Shown: piece after piece, positions 1 to 15,918 of the stretch | How positions within the stretch are numbered: position 1 is the first letter of the stretch | How the letters are laid out: the number at the start of each line of letters is the position of its first letter | Source: Gyrodactylus bullatarudis | Lineage: Eukaryota; Platyhelminthes; Monogenea; Gyrodactylidea; Gyrodactylidae | Reading direction: 5' to 3' | DNA: 64,000 nt | Assembly (NCBI GenBank): GCA_012064415.1 | Contig: SSNU01000348.1 | Span: 12,029 to 76,028, forward strand | Notes under the pieces: model-generated | Database searches by the model: none | Seen by the model: only the letters and a program-made list of their open reading frames with translations | What the model was told of the DNA's origin: nothing | Program-made: the position numbers and the translations under genes

Positions 1-99
1 AATTCGCAACCAACACTGGTATCAACCCCAAGAAAAAGAAACAGATCAGACGATGACATAGGACAAAATAAGATCACCAAATATTTTTCACAGATGTAA
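1..99 (+). CDS. 3' end of an unidentified coding sequence with a C-terminal PIP-box-like motif
   Basis: Frame 1 is open from the first base to a TAA at 97-99 and gives 32 residues. It contains a basic, NLS-like stretch (PRKRNR), an acidic patch (SDDD) and then QNKITKYF four residues before the stop. That octamer fits the PCNA-interacting (PIP) box pattern Qxx(I/L/M)xx(F/Y)(F/Y), which often sits at extreme C-termini of replication or repair proteins and of some transposon proteins. The composition looks coding, but the stretch is short and its 5' part lies outside the window. It could be a host gene terminal exon or a transposon ORF. Confidence 0.4.
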   Translation, partial: NSQPTLVSTPRKRNRSDDDIGQNKITKYFSQM

Positions 100-411
100 C
101 CGTTATATTCATACCTCATATTTTCACATAACTTCGTGCTTTCAATTACAGTAGCACTACCCACCCCCTTGTACATAATTTCTATTGTTATTACTATTAG
201 TCATATTACAGAGTCAAATGTGATAGGGATAGATATCACTCTTACATCCCAAAGAGTCTATGTTATTATTATACATACGCACCAGTGAACAACCAATGAG
301 AGCTAAAACCAATATTTTGTACACAATTTTCTTTATATAAATCTGGCATGTAAAAGATGATGAGTATGCCACCAAATAAAAGCGCTATATTTTTATAACT
401 GGTATCAACCC

Positions 412-655
412 CTTTTTACTCATGGAATTAAAAGATATCCTTTTTGACATTAATTGAGTCAAAGTTACAATTTCATTTTCTCACCAGTAGATGGGAATTT
501 CAATATAAATCAGACCCTGATGAAATTATGTGTAAGAAAAAATTTTCATAAAATTTTGTCCTAGTAAATGTTCTTTATCATCAAATTTTAGGTTATTCTG
601 TGAGAGAATTAAGTCTGAAACTTTATTCGTTCAGCTATGGTATCGAAAGGGTTAA
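412..655. repeat. Right-hand part of a piggyBac-like MITE family member
   Basis: This stretch is closely similar to the right half of the element at 32449-33122 (shared words include gaccctgatgaaattatg and agctatggtatcgaaaggg) and ends in the same CGAAAGGG followed by TTAA (652-655). The left terminus was not found here, so the copy appears 5'-truncated. Confidence 0.6.
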
Positions 656-1039
656 AAATGATCAAATTTTCGAATTCTATGGGTATGGTATCTCAATCAT
701 GAAAAATCGCATAATTATCCCCGATAACAGAAAAAACTAAATAATCAAAAAATTTTGAGTTATTGTGCTCTTGTTGATCAAAAATCAATCGATTTTATTG
801 ATCCAAAACAAGTGTTGACTGTTACGATAATTTTTCTGGGTCAAACTTTATGAAGATTCCGTTTTAGGCATTCATTTTTGAATGTTGTGAAATTAATGAA
901 CTTAACCCCTATATGCTCCTGATCAAGATCAAATTTTCAATAGCCTCTTACGAGCTTAAGGTTGATCTGATCAACATGAAATTTTTAACGGTTGAAGATC
1001 ATAATAGATTCATGAGAAAACCAAAAGTTCATTAAATTT

Positions 1040-1375
1040 AGAAGATAATTTATTCAAAAATATTCATCAGTTAAATTTTCATAAAAATCAGGTGTATGGG
1101 ATCATGTTTGATCTCAAATTTCAAAACAAGTTGAAGAGTATAAAGAATATTGATCTCAAATTCTATTGTTAGGTAATTTCTGTATTCGGATGAATCAGAC
1201 AATGAGTATTTAAAGATCTCGTTGAAAGAAATTTTTATTCTCAAACACAAAAGTAAATATTTTACCCAATTATGAGTAGACCTTATTTTCTTCAATATAC
1301 CCATATTTTTTTGGAAATTCTGAATTTTTCCCGTAAATCACATGCACCACTCCAACATCAATAATTTTTAATAAC
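1040..1375. repeat. Dispersed repeat, second copy at 53500-53820
   Basis: Bases 1040-1375 align along most of their length, in the same orientation, with 53500-53820 (for example gaagataatttattc, aagaatattgatctcaaa and agatctcgttgaaag occur in both). Small open frames here are chance products of the repeat. No terminal structure was recognised. Confidence 0.65.
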
Positions 1376-1457
1376 TTTTGCACTACTTAGATTCTATTTT
1401 ATTCATCGAGCTTTCATAATATCTGATCCAATTTTTACTTGAAAGAGAAAAACTTAC

Positions 1458-4400
1458 GATTCGGTGTCAATTTTTTAACGCCCGCCTGACAATCATGAGG
1501 AAAAATGATGTTTTTCTTTCGACATTCTTGGGAAATTTCATCAGAAATCTTATGGTTACATCGGATTGTGGCATAAAAATCTCGATGTTGATGAAGAAAG
1601 TTGATTCGACAGAGCAAAATTTCTCTTAGACATTTGAGCACTTCACAATGATTTGGCATGTTACGATTGATTAATTTTTGAGCAATGCAATACAAAATTG
1701 CTGAACTAGAGAAAAAATTATTTTCGATTTTTTCATCAAAAATTGGAATATAATAAAGATTTTTTGGAATCCTACTCATGTTGCCTACTTTTACCAGTTG
1801 AAGAAAAAAATTCCGAAAAATTTTTTAAATGAAAAATATGAACATTTCCCATTTTTCGAATTTTGAACCGAAAATTTTTATTGATTTGAAAATTGAAGGT
1901 TCATAAAAAGAGGTTTCTCAGAATCAAGATTAGACAAGAAAATCAATTCAGCTGAATCTTATCTGATGCATAACCTCATTATCGTTTGGGAGCGGAATTT
2001 CGATTTTTTGATCATTTTCACTTCATGAAAATCAATGAAATTTCGATAACTCAAAATCTCTCGATAATGGGGTAACTGTCAGTGATTTGACGGTGCTAAT
2101 CATTTTCTTGTCTAATGTTGATCTTGAAAATCTCTCTTGATCAACCTCCAACTTTCAAATCAATAAAAATTTTCGGTTCAAAATTCGAAAAATGGGATTT
2201 TGGCGCCAAATCGAAATTTTAAAAATGCTCAAATTTTTCATTTAAAAAATTTTTCGGAATTTTTTTCTTCAACTGGTAAAAGTAGGCAACATGAGTAGGA
2301 TTCCAAAAAATCTTTATTATATTCCAATTTTTGATGAAAAATCGAGATTTCTGTAAAAATAAAAGATTCCCAACTTCATATCAACCAACTTTGTACCGTT
2401 TATCACTCAAATATACGCTAGTTTTTCTGACCTTCCTTATGAGTTTAGAACCAAACAAAAATGTTTTATAATTCATGAAATTTTTGAGTACAAATTGTTT
2501 AAAAGGAGTATTACCTTATTTGCCAGAAAACTTGAGCGGGAGCATTTAAATTCCACCACCTGATAATTGCTGGCTGATGTAAGCATAGAAGGGCATCCAT
2601 TGAATCTTGAGCCAATTCAAGAACGACACTCTGTTGCATTAACGTAACCAAACCGTACATTAGCTCTAATGCAGCATTCTGACAATTCTCTTGACGAATA
2701 TTCGATGTCTGAAACGAATACATAAAATGTTTATTAGGAATGCATTTGATGTTTCCCAGATAATTCTTCATGAAAATCTCACTGGATCTATTAAGGAATT
2801 TTCAAGTCAGAGCTCCAGTTCATGTGACTCAATCAAATTTTTATGAGTATCATTTACTGATCCTTTTTTTAGGACCTTAAAATTTAGGCAACTACAAAAG
2901 TTAGGTCTTAATGAAAAAAATATAGGACAAATAGAAATATATTTTCTTATCAGTAAACAAGTTCTTCATGATAGAAAAGGATCTCTCTACATCACAAGAA
3001 GTAGACTGTCCATTTTGAACCAAAGATGTATGCAAGGGTCTATATTGTCTTTTGTCATTTCGACTACTTCTTTTGCGTCATTTTCATTGAGTCTCTTAAG
3101 AAGATAATTCCTCAGTTGTAGCGGATCTTCTCCTAGGTTCAGATTGATAAGCCTAGTATAGGCATCTTTCAACTTGAGATTTGGATCCTCAAATGATGGT
3201 AATTGAAAAATAATTAGAAGCAATACTGACAAGTTCAGAAAGTAAATCCTTGTTTTCCAATGACTTTTTGGCTCTGAACAATAAGGCCATCCTCGTCAAT
3301 TGCCTGTACTATTCGTTTTACTTCTTGGAAGTTCTTAGAATAGTATTCCATCCCCAACGAGTAACAACTCGCGCTGGAGGCTGGCCAATGTTGTCGAACA
3401 AAATTTGATGTGCTCGATTTTTCTTACAAAGAGCTTTCACCGAGGCGATCAACTCATTCACTGAGTTGTATCCATCTTTAACTTTCATAGAAATGTTTTA
3501 TAATAGATGGCACAGACAGGTCACGTGGAAAAGGTTTGGGTATGAGAGTTTCAAGGCTGATGTTGCAGCAGTATTATATCGTACAGCGTCTGTTAGTAGA
3601 AGGTTGAACTTGGAACGGTCGACTTTGATTAAGATTAGAGCATCCTGTATAATTTGAACAAGAACGGCAGAACACATTGAACGATCAAATCTCATAGATA
3701 TGGCCGAATATGAAACGCTGGGGTTACTTAGAATTCCTATCAGGCAATTAACATATTTGTTACCATTTACATCCGCTTCATCGACAATCAAAAATACATT
3801 TTGGCTCTGGCAATATTGAAGCAACTTCTGGAGTTTATTTTGATATCCTCTCTCGACCATTCTACGATAGCTTTCGTGGGACTTGAGAGTAAAGTTTAAG
3901 GACTTTTGGAAGAAGTTTCTCAAATTAGGATCATCAACTTCCACAATGGTATGTCCATCTTAAGAAACAATTCCAAAAACGTAAGATGCATCGTGGAAGG
4001 CTGTTCAATGAATTTTTGTTGGCCGGATGAGGTGGCTAATCTGGCCTGATGATGAATACTTGATCGATGTTGTTGTATATAGTATTCCTTGTTGTTTGAT
4101 ACAATTTTTGAGGAAATCTTGTAGTAAAGCTCATCGTTTGGGTTCATTTGGAATTCCGATGGATATTTCGTAACCACTCGCATAGTTTTCATGTGTGGTG
4201 TAACTCCTATCCTTGGCATTTTGAGAATGAATTGAATTGAATAAGGCTTTGTAAAACCTACCAATGAAATGAGAGACCCCAAGCCCCTGAAATTATAGCA
4301 AGTCATTCATTTATGGTAAGGAGATAGTTTGTTTAGAAATAGGATTAGCGTGTGATTTTGTCAGACAATATGAAATAAAAATAGGACCTAGTAATAGGCC

Positions 4401-7400
4401 TTAATAAATTTCAAACCAGTTGAGTAATCAAAATATGAATTGCATTTATATGGATAGAAATGAAAATAAACCTCAAACAGCCAAAAGTACTTTTAGAACT
4501 TTTTGAGGCCCTACTGATCAGGTATAAATGAAATTGAATTTATTTTTGCATTTCTTGTTTTAAACTTACATAGAGCATCAGTAGCGGATCTGCAATAACT
4601 AAACGAACCATGTTCAATAACAGATTGTATTTATTTGAATTTATTTCTTCTGATTTTTCTGCGCGATTCTTTAAATTCATCTTATTTCTCAGTGTTAGAC
4701 TCTGAAATATATTTAAAAATTAATATTTCTTTAATGCTTTGTCAAAAATCATTGATTAATTACTTAATATTTATGTCTAATGTATATGAAAAATTAATTT
4801 AAATTCTTTAAATAATTATAAAACTACTTTTTGACAAAAGTTTGTTTTAATCTCCATTATTGATTTTGAAATTTTTGGCAGAATTTTCTGAAACTATTCC
4901 TAGATATATATGAAATTAGATAACTGTTAAATTTGATCACAATACATGATGGTTATAATAATTATTATAATTACATGTGATAATCTGACTGGTTCATGAC
5001 GATTCATTCGGTTCAAAGTTTCAAACAACATAATTCGAATTTCTGTCGATTTTGAATAGAAAAGCAATTCATCTGGCCACCATTGTAAACGATCCTGGAT
5101 AAGAAAGTTGAAATTTAATTTAGAATAAAATTTTTAATAAAAATTATTTGAGTTCTCATATTAAAACCTTTATTACATGTAAACTCTATACAGTGATACT
5201 TTAATTTAGATGATTTTTGTATGATGAAAGATTAAATAAGAAAAAGATCTTAACGACTGCATTTATTGTCTGAATAAAAAACATGGGCATATGCAAAGAA
5301 TTTCACGCATAAAAACTCCTCAGTAGGGCCTCAAAAAGTCTTGGATCTCAGAGTTATAAAGTCTTATTTACTCTTTTTAGGTCACTGTAAGTAAGTATTT
5401 TTACCAACAATTTGATTCCATTAATTATAATTTTACATTGAAAAATCAAATAGGGAGTAGGGAGTAGGGAGAGAAAATTTTTTTTGTAATGTATATTTTC
5501 TATTACAAATTGTATTAAAATTATGTTACGATATATATTGTTTAGGCTTTAATTATATGTTACAATGTACTATTAAATTATTTTGTAATACATTAAAAAT
5601 GTCTTACGATATACCAATATATGTCTCAACCAATGAGATAAAAGCATTCAATCAACAATCATACCCAGTATTAGAGTCCCTACTCTTATTTGAAAAAAAA
5701 CTAGGGAAATTCAATAATTAACTTAACATTTGGTAATGTGAAATATATGAGCATTTTATCTATGCTAAAATCTTTGCTTGAAATACTTTAATCTAAGAGT
5801 AGGAAATTTTCAAGCTAATAGCTACAGAAAAGTACCTGTGATATAATTTTCAATAATCCAGAAACTAGCACAGTGTGATAGATTGGATTTGCGTTGACTT
5901 GAAGACAAACTTTGAGAACATCGTTCTTGAACGGATTTATTCGGAAGCATACCAGGAAAAATTCAACAAGTAGGTTTTCTGTTTCAGCTTGATTCGGACT
6001 ACTTCGAATGAATGGCTTAATTGGATTGAACAAAAGGTTCTGGAATATTATTATTAAATTAACAAAAATACATACTGCATTGCTAGTCAAATTACCTGAA
6101 TTTCATTAAACACTGAATTAACCATGATGAAAAGGGTGTTGTTACGATCATTAGTGTTGATGTAAGTGGCAGCTTTGCACATGTTAACAGCTGCTAACAG
6201 AGCAGCCTCAATTAGTAATAGCTTGTTATTGGTTACTCCACTCTGGCTTGGATTCTTGAGGATCTTTTTAATCTTCAAAAAGGTTAATTTCAAAATAAAG
6301 GAATTGTATTTCGAATTTAATTTGCTAAAATTAATTTATTTCAACATTGTTATTTATGGAGATAAGAAAAATGTCAAGATTTTGTCGAACTACTTACAGG
6401 TAATTTACATAATATATTAAATAAATTTAGTAAGATACCCTATATAATGAACTCTGTATTTTATTGGGAAGATTACGACTCAAACTTAACATGTGACTAT
6501 TCCCATTATTGATCAATCTCTTAGAATAAACTTACGCCATGAATAAATTGTCTCTTATTTTTGTGCTGAGGCGAAAGAGGAGCTCCGCGATCAGCATTGT
6601 TTATATCCTCAAGGGTATGTGGACATAAAACTAGAAGCATCATCTTCAACGGCCAAATAATCAACTTTTTACGAACATTTTCCATATTGACAGTATTGTA
6701 ACAGTCGAATAACTTTTCACAGCAAGCTTAAAAATACAAAAAATAATAATAATACTTAATCTTAGTAATTTATGATTACAAGTTCGAATTATGATGGAAG
6801 AGGAAATTTAAAAGGAACCTTAAATCATTGAAAAAGTAATTGCTAACAAGGTAAAGTCATTATTCACCAGAAAATGCGTCACATGGGTTTTTTGTTTGAA
6901 GTTCATTGAACTGTTTTGGGTTATTTTCTAGCCAATTCCAAATTGCCTTCTCTAAATATCCAGCCAGCTCGAGGATAGTAGTCTTTTTAAGAGTTTTAAA
7001 TTGATCTGATATTTCAGTAATGACACGAGACAACTTCTCCATATCCAAATTTATATGCTTTATTAGCTCCAATTCATTAATTGATTCATTACGAGCAGAA
7101 TCCTCTTGACCAGCTGCAAGGGCAAGACTATAAAAATTCAAAACAATCAAATTTTCCCGATGGATTTTGTAGAAACTTTCTTACCAGTTTGCAAATCTAT
7201 TGAAAACAGCATTGAAATAGTGAGTGCTCAAAGCATATATAACATTACTCGTAAGAGTAAGAAGTTGTGTGTTGAAACAGTCGTTTGTTAGATTTATGAA
7301 CTAAATAATTAGCTTATGAAATTTACGCTAATAGCCAGATTTCTGACACGAAACAGCTCTTGGATTAGGTTTTTAACCAAAATTGTTTCATCCAATCTAG

Positions 7401-7760
7401 AGGTATCTCTTGGATGCTACAGAAATAATCAAATGATGAAAAGTTACGGAATTCAAGCATTTCTCGAGAGTATCGAGAACTATAAATTGTGAGTCGCAAA
7501 AGTTTTTCTCAGCATCAGCTCCATAAACTGACATGCTATCGATATTCTGAAGCATTTTGGTCAGTCCAGTGATTACTAGACTAAACTTTGACCGTGAAAG
7601 ATTAATTAAACATAGTTTATTTTGTTCCATATTCATTGCACATTGTATTGTGTGCAGCCCGGTTTGAATGGGGAGCTAAAAATGAATAAATAGAACTTAC
7701 TTGAGAATCGAATCGGGATAGGAGGAGTTGAACCCATTCGTTGGCTTTTTTATCTGCCAT
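1458..7760 (-). CDS. NF1: Neurofibromin (Ras GTPase-activating protein), N-terminal exons 1-12; continues beyond the left edge
   Basis: Neurofibromin stimulates GTP hydrolysis by Ras. The window holds only the N-terminal, pre-GAP part (about 673 codons). Exons read by hand on the minus strand: 7760-7701, 7675-7448, 7416-7327, 7300-7185, 7127-6868, 6726-6536, 6272-6096, 6039-5836, 5094-4975, 4701-4570, 2708-2515, 1705-1458. All junctions are GT-AG and keep frame. Landmarks that match animal NF1 in order: EWVQ..SRFD in exon 1, CLINLSRSKFSLVI, LDTLEKCL, RLDETILVK, FNAVF, WNWLENNP, CKAATYIN, NLLFNP.KPF, CFRINP, WWP, LVTLMQQS...FWQI and CLREILLCR. Introns 1-3 are only 25, 31 and 26 nt, whereas intron 10 (4569-2709) carries a CGGBP1-like hAT relic. 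No exon 13 is visible in 1-1457, so the gene must continue leftwards. The start ATG at 7760 gives the conserved N-terminus and lies 135 bp from the TMEM184 start. Confidence 0.93.
1720..2394. repeat. Palindromic fold-back element abutting NF1 exon 12
   Basis: The block around 1720-1990 reads as the reverse complement of 2090-2345, with arms sharing gtaggcaacatgagtagg and ttctttattatattcc-type sequence. The right arm continues to the family terminus (cccaacttcatatcaacc near 2370), but the left arm stops about 15 nt upstream of the 3' splice site of NF1 exon 12. Same family as 25050-25560 and 51188-52372. Confidence 0.75.
2985..4222 (-). pseudogene. CGGBP1-like hAT transposase relic inside NF1 intron 10
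   Basis: Minus-strand fragments read in order as a transposase of the CGGBP1-like hAT group. An N-terminal part (4222-3950) has VTKYPSEF, a degenerate zinc-finger region and the IPLWK motif. The central part (3944-3498) has VDEADVNGNKYVN, LTDAVRYN and FHVTCLCHLL. A C-terminal part (3450-2985) has NELIASVKALCKKNRAHQ and ARVVTRWG. These match the remembered family layout (DETTD-type motif, then LTDAA, then HVTC.AH). Frameshifts near 3945 and 3490 and internal stops show it is dead. It is not part of NF1: exons 10 and 11 join in frame across it. A sister fragment lies at 42596-42860. Confidence 0.8.
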
Positions 7761-7895
7761 AGCGTATTTTTTTAAATTTTAGTTCATATTACCAGAAATT
7801 TTTTTTAAATACTAAAAAAATTAATCCAAAATCTTTGTTTAAAATGTTCAAAATTAAATCATTTTTTGAAACATATTTGAATATAAAAAGATCAA
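7761..7895. promoter_or_regulatory. Shared upstream region of divergent NF1 and TMEM184
   Basis: Only 135 bp separate the NF1 start codon (7760, minus) from the TMEM184 start codon (7896, plus). The stretch is almost pure A/T with T- and A-runs. No TATA box or named factor site is convincing. Both 5' UTRs and the promoter must fit here unless upstream non-coding exons exist. The bidirectional promoter role is inferred from geometry. Confidence 0.5.
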
Positions 7896-12068
<4,173 letters not shown>

Positions 12069-12739
12069 GACTTGAGTGGACCATTATTTGGAGAGAATCT
12101 TTATTTTGCGACATAATTAAAATGATAAAACAAAAGTCCTCGAGCGTTTTTCATTCCTTTATTTCGTGTGCTGATTTATGAAATTCGAAATTATAAATGC
12201 ATTTGATTTTTTCAATCTTATTGTGGTCTGTTAATTATAATAATGATAATTATTATTTTAAAATATAACCCACTGTATGAAACTGAAACCTTCCAGATTT
12301 CTATTCAATTGTTTTTCAAGTATTTTTTTTTCTATCGTCATAAAAACTCTGTCCGAGAAATTTTATCTGTCGTATTGTTTGTAAATATCCTAGCTTAGAC
12401 TTTTCAAGAATAAGTGAACAAAATGATATTAAAAAATCAGTATTAAATTTACAGAGAGAAGTTAATGATGAGATAATGAAACTATTTTTGTGATTCCAGT
12501 TTTAATAAATGTATATTTATCTATGAAAAAATATTTCCTCTTTTTCATAAAGGTGTTGGAGTGTCAGAAACTATCAGAATTTCGTTCAATAAAGGAATAG
12601 TCAAATCGTTCAAAGAAGAATCCATAAAGAATTTCCCTTGACTTAGGATCCTACAGAATTCTAATTTTCAGAAATGAATCAGAATGTTGCTTAAAAATTT
12701 AAATCTTGCGCAAAATTTATTCCAGTAAATCAACTGCAT
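12069..12739. other. TMEM184 3' region, no gene seen
   Basis: AT-rich sequence between the TMEM184 stop and the gypsy relic, holding the 3' UTR and possible AATAAA at 12504-12509. Nothing else recognised. Confidence 0.5.
12504..12509 (+). terminator. Possible polyadenylation signal for TMEM184
   Basis: AATAAA on the plus strand, about 436 bp past the TMEM184 stop; I noticed no earlier canonical hexamer. Weak evidence in such AT-rich DNA. Confidence 0.35.
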
Positions 12740-14160
12740 TTTTTATGTTTTTATAAATAAGGCTTCTTGTAAATTCCTATCGATTCGTCTTTAATTTTCA
12801 CAATATAATGATTATTTGGTGCTACTATTGGTGTGGCCATTTCGGGATTTTCCACCGGGTAAATGATGCCCTCATCTAACCATCTCTTGATTTCCTCCTC
12901 CACCTTGGCAAGCAAACTGTAAGGCAAAGGTCTGAAATGATAAACGTTGCCCTTATTCACTGTATCGGTTTTCCATTTGAAACCCACAGATACTTTGTCT
13001 TCGTGCAAACGGACACAGTTGATCTCTGCAGCTTGAGCTAAGATTCCTAACCCCTATGCTACCATTCGATTTACAATGCAGTTTTCTGTCTCCGAAACTA
13101 GCAAGTCTGTGATAATTTTGAAGCCATTTAATCTGGTAAGCTGCACGTCTTCGACAACTCCCTTGACTCTGACATTTTCACCACAGAAAGAAGTAAGAAA
13201 CATATCCTTTTTTAAAGGTTTGACCTGCAAGCCACATCTGCTCGCTTCCTTTGCAGAGACTATGTTTGCCATTGAACCTGTGTCTACCAAAAATCTCAAC
13301 TTCTTCCCATTAACTATGAGACTCTCATAGATTAAATCACAAAGAGCGGGATATTTAGAAACATCTTTATTTGATTCAATTACCGAAATGGGCGAATCAG
13401 ACTCTGATCCACCTGAATCGGCGAATTTAACAGAAAAAGCCTTGAACTTGTTTCTTCTTTTCGTGCGCTTGCTCTGGCCGGAGACGTAATCATCTGACCT
13501 TTTTTCACATTTGTTAGCAAAATGGCCCTTCTGTCCACAATTGTAACAAATGGCATTCTTTGCTAGGCAATCTTTCTCACTATGATTTCTACGGTCACAA
13601 TGACTACAGCTGATCCTGGTCTTGTTCACTTCCAGCCTGACCTACTTCCAACTTGCTCTCCTTCTCCTTTGCGATTTTCTCGAGAACTCTTCTTAGATCT
13701 AAGCCTTTCTGGCATTCTTCGGCCTTGTTCAAGAGCTTGAGGGGTTCTAATGATCTGTCAGCCAATAAACTGATTTGTATCTTGACTTCCCTCAGACCAA
13801 CGATGAACTGATGAGAGACTCTCTCATCTTCATTCTTGAAGCCGCAGTCTCTGGCCATTTTTACCAGCCTTGGGTAGAAAGCCTGAAGAGATTCGTCTTC
13901 TGTCTGCTTGGCAGCTTCGAACTTTATTGTCTCTAACAAGGAATCCTTGCCCTTCTTGACATCATCTAAGACAAGCTTTTGAAGATCTACGAGGCCTTTG
14001 TTTGCTAGACCCTCGCCCTTGCACAGAGATTCAACTCGGAGAAAAGATCGTTCAGTTAGCCCGCTAATGAAATGAGCAGCTAAGATCTTGTCATCAATTA
14101 GGTTTCGACATGCCTGAATAAATATTTCTCCATTGGAATAGCTATCGGTCCTCTAGTTCA
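12740..14160 (-). pseudogene. Ty3/gypsy retrotransposon relic: Gag, two zinc knuckles, protease, start of reverse transcriptase
   Basis: Minus-strand order: Gag core (about 14160-13620) with LLETIKFEAAKQ and HQFIVGL, which is typical of arthropod gypsy Gag. Then two CCHC knuckles (CSHCDRRNHSEKDC and CYNCGQKGHFANKC, about 13610-13500). Then an aspartic protease with FLVDTGS (about 13290). After a gap with stops comes the N-terminal RT region (13008-12751) with EEEIKRWLDEGIIYPVE and MATPIVA. A frameshift separates Gag from the knuckles, stops separate protease from RT, and the copy ends before the RT catalytic motif. No LTRs were seen. GC content is higher than in the neighbours, as expected for a recent arrival. 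Confidence 0.85.
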
Positions 14161-15356
14161 GCTGGATATCATTTTTAGTAGTTTTATTAGTTGAAAATAA
14201 ATTATTTAATCTTGAATTCTAAATTCAACATGCCTGTCATAAATTAAATTTTACAATCATAATCTGTGGGTACAATCTTGTAGTTGCTAAAGTCCACAAT
14301 ATCTTGACAAATTTACCTTTTTTTAATAAAACTTTAGCTTGGTAATTAACCATGAGAAAGAAAATTATTGAATACAAAAAAATGAAAATTTATTTGTTTT
14401 TTTGTTACATTTCTATGTAGTTAAATATTACATGTTTTAAACAAATGTTGACTTTTTGGGACAAATCATTGATTATTTGATTTACGGAATAAGGTAGCGA
14501 ATCACTCTCTCTAAAAGTTCATGTTTGTATAGTTTTTGAAACGGAAGCCGGGAATGTGCTGATATGTAATCGGAACTTCATCTAGAATAGAAATTAATGG
14601 TTTCACGAAAAATTGCCTTTTGATTTTCCATCACCCTTATCAAATTTTAATTAATAATTATTAATTATAATTAGTAATTACTGTGTTAAGAAAAGTAAAA
14701 TTATAAAATTTCAGAAAAAATTTGAAAATTAACGTGAAATTCATTATTTTATCAGCATAAAACATCATTACTCCAGATGACTAATATTTTGAAATAATTT
14801 TTAGTAATGAAGTTAATTTTCAAAGTTCGTGAGAAATGAAAAACTTGAAATCAAATTCTTCTATTTGTGTCAGAACTCAAAAAAGAAGAATTTCTGGTAA
14901 AATTTCATCTATAACTAAAGCTTAACTAAATAATGAATCTCGTGTCTGTGAAAATCATTAGCTGAAAAAACCTAACGTCATTTTGATGAGAACTTATCTT
15001 TATATTTTGATTTTTTAGGGTTTATATGAAAAATAATGAGTGACAGAAATGCAAACAAAAATTTTAAGTTTTTCTACTTGATAAAGGAATCTTTTATTAA
15101 ATTACAAGATCAGAAATTAAAAAAAATTTCTTTCACATATTGGTTTGAAAGTAATGCTTTTTCACAATTACTACTGGTTCTCTGAAATTCATTAGACCCA
15201 AGAGATAAAAGGTTAAAAATCTTGTTACAATATTGAATTTAAGTTTTTCTTTTGCAACACCTTGTTCTAATGTCTATATCTTGATTCTACAACAATTGAA
15301 TTCATTTTATATGAAGAAAAAGGATTTCTAAAATATTATTTTTTTAAACATAAAAC
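14161..15356. other. No gene or clear element seen
   Basis: About 1.2 kb of AT-rich sequence left of the 15357-15772 palindrome. It has no credible open frame, splice-bounded exon or terminal repeat, and may be intron or 3' flank of the minus-strand gene to its right. Confidence 0.4.
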
Positions 15357-15772
15357 AGTATTAGATTCTGGTTCTAATGAAAAATTCATTGTGAGGATTG
15401 GAAGACAAGTGAATAATTAGTAATAAAGCTTTTATTTCACCGATTCTCATCAGACTCTTACACCGGCTAGATATACAAACAAAATTATTAACAAAATTGG
15501 GATCCTCTCATAGGTTCAATCACTCCCCGGATTTAATAAAGAACATTTTTGTGATGTGGTGGGGGATAGGATGATATATCTAGGGCGTCTTTCTTCTCTT
15601 TATTTTGAACCTATCAGAGGATCCCAATTTTGTTAATAATTTTGTATATATTATATATCTAGCCGGTGTAAGAATCTGATGAGAACCGGGGAAAATAAAA
15701 GCTTTATTTCTTATTATACATTTGTCTTCCAATCCTCACAATGAATTTTTCATTAAAACCAGAATCTAATAT
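15357..15772. repeat. Palindromic element with a conserved stem motif
   Basis: Left arm 15357-15535 and right arm about 15590-15772 are near-perfect reverse complements (for example agattctggttctaatg, ttgtgaggattggaagaca and gggatcctctcataggttc have complements on the right). The spacer is about 55 bp. Each arm carries a CGGTGTA...CTGATGAGAA...CCG motif (minus 15470-15430, plus 15661-15700) that recurs at 47188-47150. Confidence 0.8.
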
Positions 15773-15918
15773 ATTTGAAGAAGTTCGACAATATTTCTCA
15801 GAAAATAAAACAGTATGTGTAAAAAATTGTCGGAATTTTTGTCTTAAATTTTTATAATCTTTAACTTAAACCATCAAAATTTTCTACGAAGATTGTTCAT
15901 AAGAAAAAAAATGCTTAC

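Noticed and set aside
7301..7700. Assigning the source to dicyemid mesozoans because of the tiny introns
   Set aside because: The kb-scale TE-filled introns and rich arthropod-like transposon content do not fit those compact genomes.
13076..13330. Plus-strand frame opposite the gypsy protease
   Set aside because: The minus strand encodes recognisable zinc knuckles and the protease DTG motif; the plus frame is its shadow.
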